NCBI GenBank assembly: GCA_015494335.1
Contig: WGBK01000288.1
Location: 1-11,292, forward strand
Length of the DNA: 11,292 bases
Direction: 5' to 3'
DNA from: Gammaproteobacteria bacterium
GTDB lineage: Bacteria > Pseudomonadota > Gammaproteobacteria > GCA-001735895
The position numbers and the translations under genes were made by a program. Numbering within the stretch: the stretch's first letter is position 1; every line of letters starts with the position of its first letter. Shown here in pieces: positions 8,901 through 11,292 of this stretch. The notes below the pieces were generated by a model that was not told the DNA's origin, did not search any database, and saw only the letters and a program-made list of their open reading frames with translations.

Positions 8901-8902
8901 GA
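8899..8902 (+). promoter_or_regulatory. Ribosome binding site of nuoN
   Basis: AGGA overlaps the nuoM stop and stands 8 nt before ATG 8911. The in-frame ATG at 8902 would begin inside this motif and has no well-spaced site of its own, so 8911 is the better start. Confidence 0.55.
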
Positions 8903-8910
8903 TGGCCTCT

Positions 8911-10359
8911 ATGAATGCATTTATTCCGCCCAACCTGATGCCTGCCCTGCCCGAACTGGTGTTGCTGGGCATGGCCTGTCTGGTGCTGGTCGTCGATCTG
9001 TTCCTGCCCCGCGAAAAGCGTGGCTTCACGCTGTTGCTGTCGCTGGCCGCATTGCTGCTGACCGGCCTTGCCCTCTGGCAAGTTGCGCCGGTAGAAATCG
9101 TGGTTTCCTTCAACGGCAGCTTCGTGCTCGACCGGCTGGCAGTGCTGCTGAAGTCGGGTCTGTTGCTGATCCTGTTCCTGGTTTTCGTCTACAGCCGGGA
9201 TTTCCTCAAGTCCTTCGGCATCTACAAGGGCGAGTATTATGCGTTGGGCCTGTTCGCGACCCTGGGCATGATGATCATGATCTCCGCCTACAGCTTCCTG
9301 CTGTTGTACCTGGGTCTGGAACTGCTGGCCCTGTCGCTGTACGCGATGATCGCCTTCCGCCGCGATTCCGCCGTCGCTTCCGAGGCGGCGATGAAGTATT
9401 TCGTGCTCGGTGCGATGGCCTCCGGTCTGCTGCTCTACGGCATGTCTCTGTTCTATGGAGCTACCGGCACCCTGGATCTCGCGCGCCTGTCCGACGTGAT
9501 CCGGCTGCAGGCCGCAGACTCTCCGATCCTGCTCTCTTTCGCGTTGACCTTCATCGTAGTCGGGCTTGCCTTCAAGCTGGGCGCCGTTCCCTTCCACATG
9601 TGGTTGCCCGATGTCTACCAGGGCGCGCCGACCTCGGTGACCCTGTTCATCGGTACCGCGCCGAAGATTGCCGGTTTCGCCATGGCTATCCGCCTGCTCG
9701 ACAATGGCATGGCTTCCTTGCAGGTGGAGTGGGGGCAGATGCTGCTGGTGCTGGCTGTGGCTTCCCTGGCGATCGGTAATATCGTTGCCATCGCCCAGAC
9801 CAACTTCAAGCGCATGCTGGCCTATTCCACCGTTTCCCATGTCGGTTTCATCCTGATGGGGTTGCTGGCGGGTACCGCAATGGGTTATGCCTCGGCCATG
9901 TTCTACACCCTGACCTATGCGCTGACCGCGGCCGTGGCCTTCGGCATTCTGATGCTGCTCAGTCGTGACGGGAATGAGGCCTCGGAGCTGGCGGATCTGC
10001 GCGGTCTCAACGATCGCCATCCCTGGTACGCGGCACTGTTGGCAATTGCCCTTTTCTCGATGGCCGGCGTGCCGCCCACGGTCGGTTTCTATGCCAAGCT
10101 GGTGGTCGTCAATGCGGTGATTCAGGTAGACATGATCTGGTTGGCGGTGGCTGCCGTACTGTTTTCCGTGATCGGTCTGTTCTACTACCTGCGTGCGGTC
10201 AAGGTCATGTATTTCGACAAGCCCGAGGATGATCAGGCCTTCCAGGTACAGGACGCCCTCGATAGCCGTATCCTGCTCAGTGCCAACAGCCTGTCGCTGC
10301 TGGCCCTGGGTCTGTTCCCTTCGGGGCTGATGGCCTGGTGCCTTACGGCCTTTGCCTGA
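8911..10359 (+). CDS. nuoN: NADH-quinone oxidoreductase subunit N
   Basis: Third antiporter-like subunit, next to NuoK/J in the membrane arm. From ATG 8911 the protein has 482 residues (E. coli NuoN 485). It shows Glu137 in LYLGLELLALSLYAM, Lys222 in GLAFKLGAVPFHMWLPDVYQ, Lys252 in GTAPKIAGF, and Lys396 in PTVGFYAKLVV, equivalent to E. coli Glu133, Lys217, Lys247 and Lys395. The segment QTNFKRMLAYSTVSHVGF (296-313) is the family signature. The frame extends upstream to ATGs at 8902 and 8851 (the latter inside nuoM); 8911 is preferred for its ribosome binding site. By hand count it has 12 TTG leucine codons, against about four each in the longer nuoL and nuoM. It is the last nuo gene. Confidence 0.96.
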   Translation: MNAFIPPNLMPALPELVLLGMACLVLVVDLFLPREKRGFTLLLSLAALLLTGLALWQVAPVEIVVSFNGSFVLDRLAVLLKSGLLLILFLVFVYSRDFLKSFGIYKGEYYALGLFATLGMMIMISAYSFLLLYLGLELLALSLYAMIAFRRDSAVASEAAMKYFVLGAMASGLLLYGMSLFYGATGTLDLARLSDVIRLQAADSPILLSFALTFIVVGLAFKLGAVPFHMWLPDVYQGAPTSVTLFIGTAPKIAGFAMAIRLLDNGMASLQVEWGQMLLVLAVASLAIGNIVAIAQTNFKRMLAYSTVSHVGFILMGLLAGTAMGYASAMFYTLTYALTAAVAFGILMLLSRDGNEASELADLRGLNDRHPWYAALLAIALFSMAGVPPTVGFYAKLVVVNAVIQVDMIWLAVAAVLFSVIGLFYYLRAVKVMYFDKPEDDQAFQVQDALDSRILLSANSLSLLALGLFPSGLMAWCLTAFA

Positions 10360-10401
10360 TCACTTTCCGTCGATCCCGTATTTCCATCTGACGGCTGAAT
10401 C
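10360..10401 (+). other. Short gap between nuoN and the cytochrome gene
   Basis: These 42 bases form the widest gap in the window. I see no run of T after a stem, so no intrinsic terminator, and no convincing -35/-10 pair. A 5-bp inverted repeat, CCGTC (10367-10371) and GACGG (10390-10394), has an 18-nt loop, which is too weak to call a terminator. The bases before ATG 10402 contain no good Shine-Dalgarno match. Read-through from the nuo operon is possible. A promoter inside the end of nuoN cannot be excluded. Confidence 0.5.
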
Positions 10402-11292
10402 ATGAAAAACCTGTTTCACAACAAGCCGAAGCGCAGTCTTGTCGGTAGCCTGTTGCTGGTGCTGCTCGGCGTGCTGCTCTGGGGCGGTTTCAATACCGCG
10501 ATGGAAGCCACCAATACCCTCGGCTTCTGCATTTCCTGTCACGAGATGGAATCCACCGTGTATCAGGAGTACAAGACCTCGGTACATGCCCAGAACCCCT
10601 CCGGGGTTCGCGCTGCCTGTCCCGACTGTCATGTGCCGAAGCAGTGGGTGCCGAAGGTGATTCGAAAGATCCAGGCCTCCCAGGAGGTCTACCACTGGCT
10701 GGTCGGCACCATCGACACGCCGGAAAAATTCGAGGCCCGGCGCCCCAGGCTGGCAAAGCATGTTTGGAAGACCATGAAGGAAACGGACTCCCGCGAATGC
10801 CGCAATTGCCATGACTACAAGAGTATGGATTTCCAGGGGCAGGCCCGTTTTGCTTCGCGCATCCATCAGGATGCCTTTCAGCAGGGCAAGACCTGTATCG
10901 ACTGCCACAAGGGCATTTCTCACAAGCTGCCAAAGCTGGAGAAACAGCAGCTGGTGCAGCGCAAGAACGAATTCGACGAGGATCTGGCGCTGGATATCAT
11001 GGATACCTGTGCCGGCTGCCATGGCGAGAATGGAGAGGGTACCGCCGATGGTGAATACCCGAGGCTGGCCGGCCTGCCGGCAGCCTATATCGCACGTGAA
11101 TTGCGTTATTTCAAGAGCCGCAAGCGCCTGAACATCCCGATGGCCCCCTACGCCAACGAACGCGAGTTGCCGGAAGAGGATGTCGAGAGCATCAGCGCCT
11201 ATCTATCGGCGATCCAGTTGCCATCGAAACTCAAACCACTGGAAGTCGAGGAAGGCCAGGGCGGCTTCAACGCCCTCGGGCGCCTGCAGGCC
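10402..11292 (+). CDS. NapC/NirT-type multiheme cytochrome c with fused class I cytochrome c domain (3' end outside window)
   Basis: Probable membrane-anchored quinol dehydrogenase facing the periplasm. The 297 visible residues start with a short basic tail and one membrane anchor (about 12-34). They then carry four NapC/NirT-type heme motifs: CISCH (43-47, followed by Met49 as CxxCHxM), CPDCH (73-77), CRNCH (133-137) and CIDCH (165-169). Stretches such as TSVHAQNPSGVRA, GTIDTPEKFEARR and CIDCHKGISHKLP match this family and TorC closely. After a charged linker, a fifth motif CAGCH (203-207) opens a class I domain like cytochromes c4/c553, with YPRLAG (219-224) and a likely axial Met247. The frame is still open at base 11292. 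An in-frame TGA at 10396 makes 10402 the first possible ATG. TorC also has four plus one hemes, but its last domain looks different. The redox partner is unknown. Confidence 0.9.
   Translation, partial: MKNLFHNKPKRSLVGSLLLVLLGVLLWGGFNTAMEATNTLGFCISCHEMESTVYQEYKTSVHAQNPSGVRAACPDCHVPKQWVPKVIRKIQASQEVYHWLVGTIDTPEKFEARRPRLAKHVWKTMKETDSRECRNCHDYKSMDFQGQARFASRIHQDAFQQGKTCIDCHKGISHKLPKLEKQQLVQRKNEFDEDLALDIMDTCAGCHGENGEGTADGEYPRLAGLPAAYIARELRYFKSRKRLNIPMAPYANERELPEEDVESISAYLSAIQLPSKLKPLEVEEGQGGFNALGRLQA

Larger units (their letters stand above)
1..10359 (+). other. nuo operon, distal part (nuoF-nuoN)
   Basis: Nine co-directional complex I genes stand in the canonical order F-G-H-I-J-K-L-M-N with no inserted gene. 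Junctions are ATGA overlaps (G/H and J/K) or gaps of 1, 13, 12, 4, 9 and 10 nt. This spacing leaves no room for internal promoters or terminators between genes and favours a single transcript with coupled translation, which would keep subunit amounts matched. The promoter and nuoA-E must lie upstream of the window, if they are in the usual order. Confidence 0.9.

Noticed and set aside
8851..8910. In-frame upstream starts of nuoN at 8851 and 8902.
   Set aside because: 8851 lies inside nuoM and adds an Arg/Ser-rich stretch unlike NuoN; 8902 has no well-spaced ribosome binding site. 8911 fits the family length.
5382..9113. Minus-strand open frame of 1243 codons as a possible giant protein gene.
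   Set aside because: It is explained by the codon register and codon avoidance in nuoL and nuoM, has no recognisable domain, and crosses four well-supported genes. I kept only the codon observation as a finding.
10352..10382. Possible promoter with TTGCCT and CGTATT before the cytochrome gene.
   Set aside because: Both boxes match poorly and the spacing is about 19 nt. This is not enough to call a promoter.
10367..10394. Inverted repeat CCGTC/GACGG as a terminator or operator between nuoN and the cytochrome gene.
   Set aside because: The stem is only 5 bp with an 18-nt loop and no T run, which is expected by chance in GC-rich DNA.
10360..11022. Minus-strand open frame of 220 codons opposite the cytochrome gene.
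   Set aside because: The plus strand shows five correctly spaced CxxCH heme motifs and family-wide conserved blocks; the minus frame shows no domain.

Overview
The window is one densely packed, single-strand block of a GC-rich proteobacterial chromosome. It carries the second half of a complex I (NADH:quinone oxidoreductase, nuo) operon, followed by the start of a membrane-anchored multiheme cytochrome c gene. The nuo genes have separate subunits, a mid-length NuoG without the N7 cluster, and very low use of TTA, CTA and TCA codons. A NapC/NirT-type cytochrome sits beside them. Together these suggest a gamma- or betaproteobacterium with a respiratory lifestyle. A gammaproteobacterium is my preferred guess, but this is inference and not a proven placement.

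Layout: 1-574 is the 3' end of nuoF. It is followed by nuoG (576-2969), nuoH (2966-4000), nuoI (4014-4502), nuoJ (4515-5111), nuoK (5108-5416), nuoL (5421-7373), nuoM (7383-8900) and nuoN (8911-10359). All junctions are overlaps of 4 nt or gaps of 1 to 13 nt, so translation is probably coupled and one transcript is likely. A 42-nt gap without a recognisable terminator or promoter (10360-10401) separates nuoN from a cytochrome gene that starts at 10402 and runs off the window. There is no intergenic stretch above 300 bases, no RNA gene, no mobile element, no CRISPR array and no recognisable repeat family.

Function: NuoF and NuoG hold the FMN/Fe-S electron input path. NuoI passes electrons through clusters N6a and N6b to the quinone pocket formed partly by NuoH. 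NuoJ, K, L, M and N form the proton-pumping membrane arm. Every charged residue that I could check in the membrane arm is present, so the enzyme looks complete and active. The cytochrome combines a NapC/NirT-type four-heme quinol dehydrogenase with a fifth heme in a class I (c4/c553-like) domain. It would oxidise quinol and deliver electrons to the periplasm, so complex I plus this protein could form a short NADH-to-periplasm chain. That coupling is inference from adjacency.

The nuo part is ordinary. The one item that stands out is the cytochrome fusion. I did not find evidence for an undescribed system beyond that.
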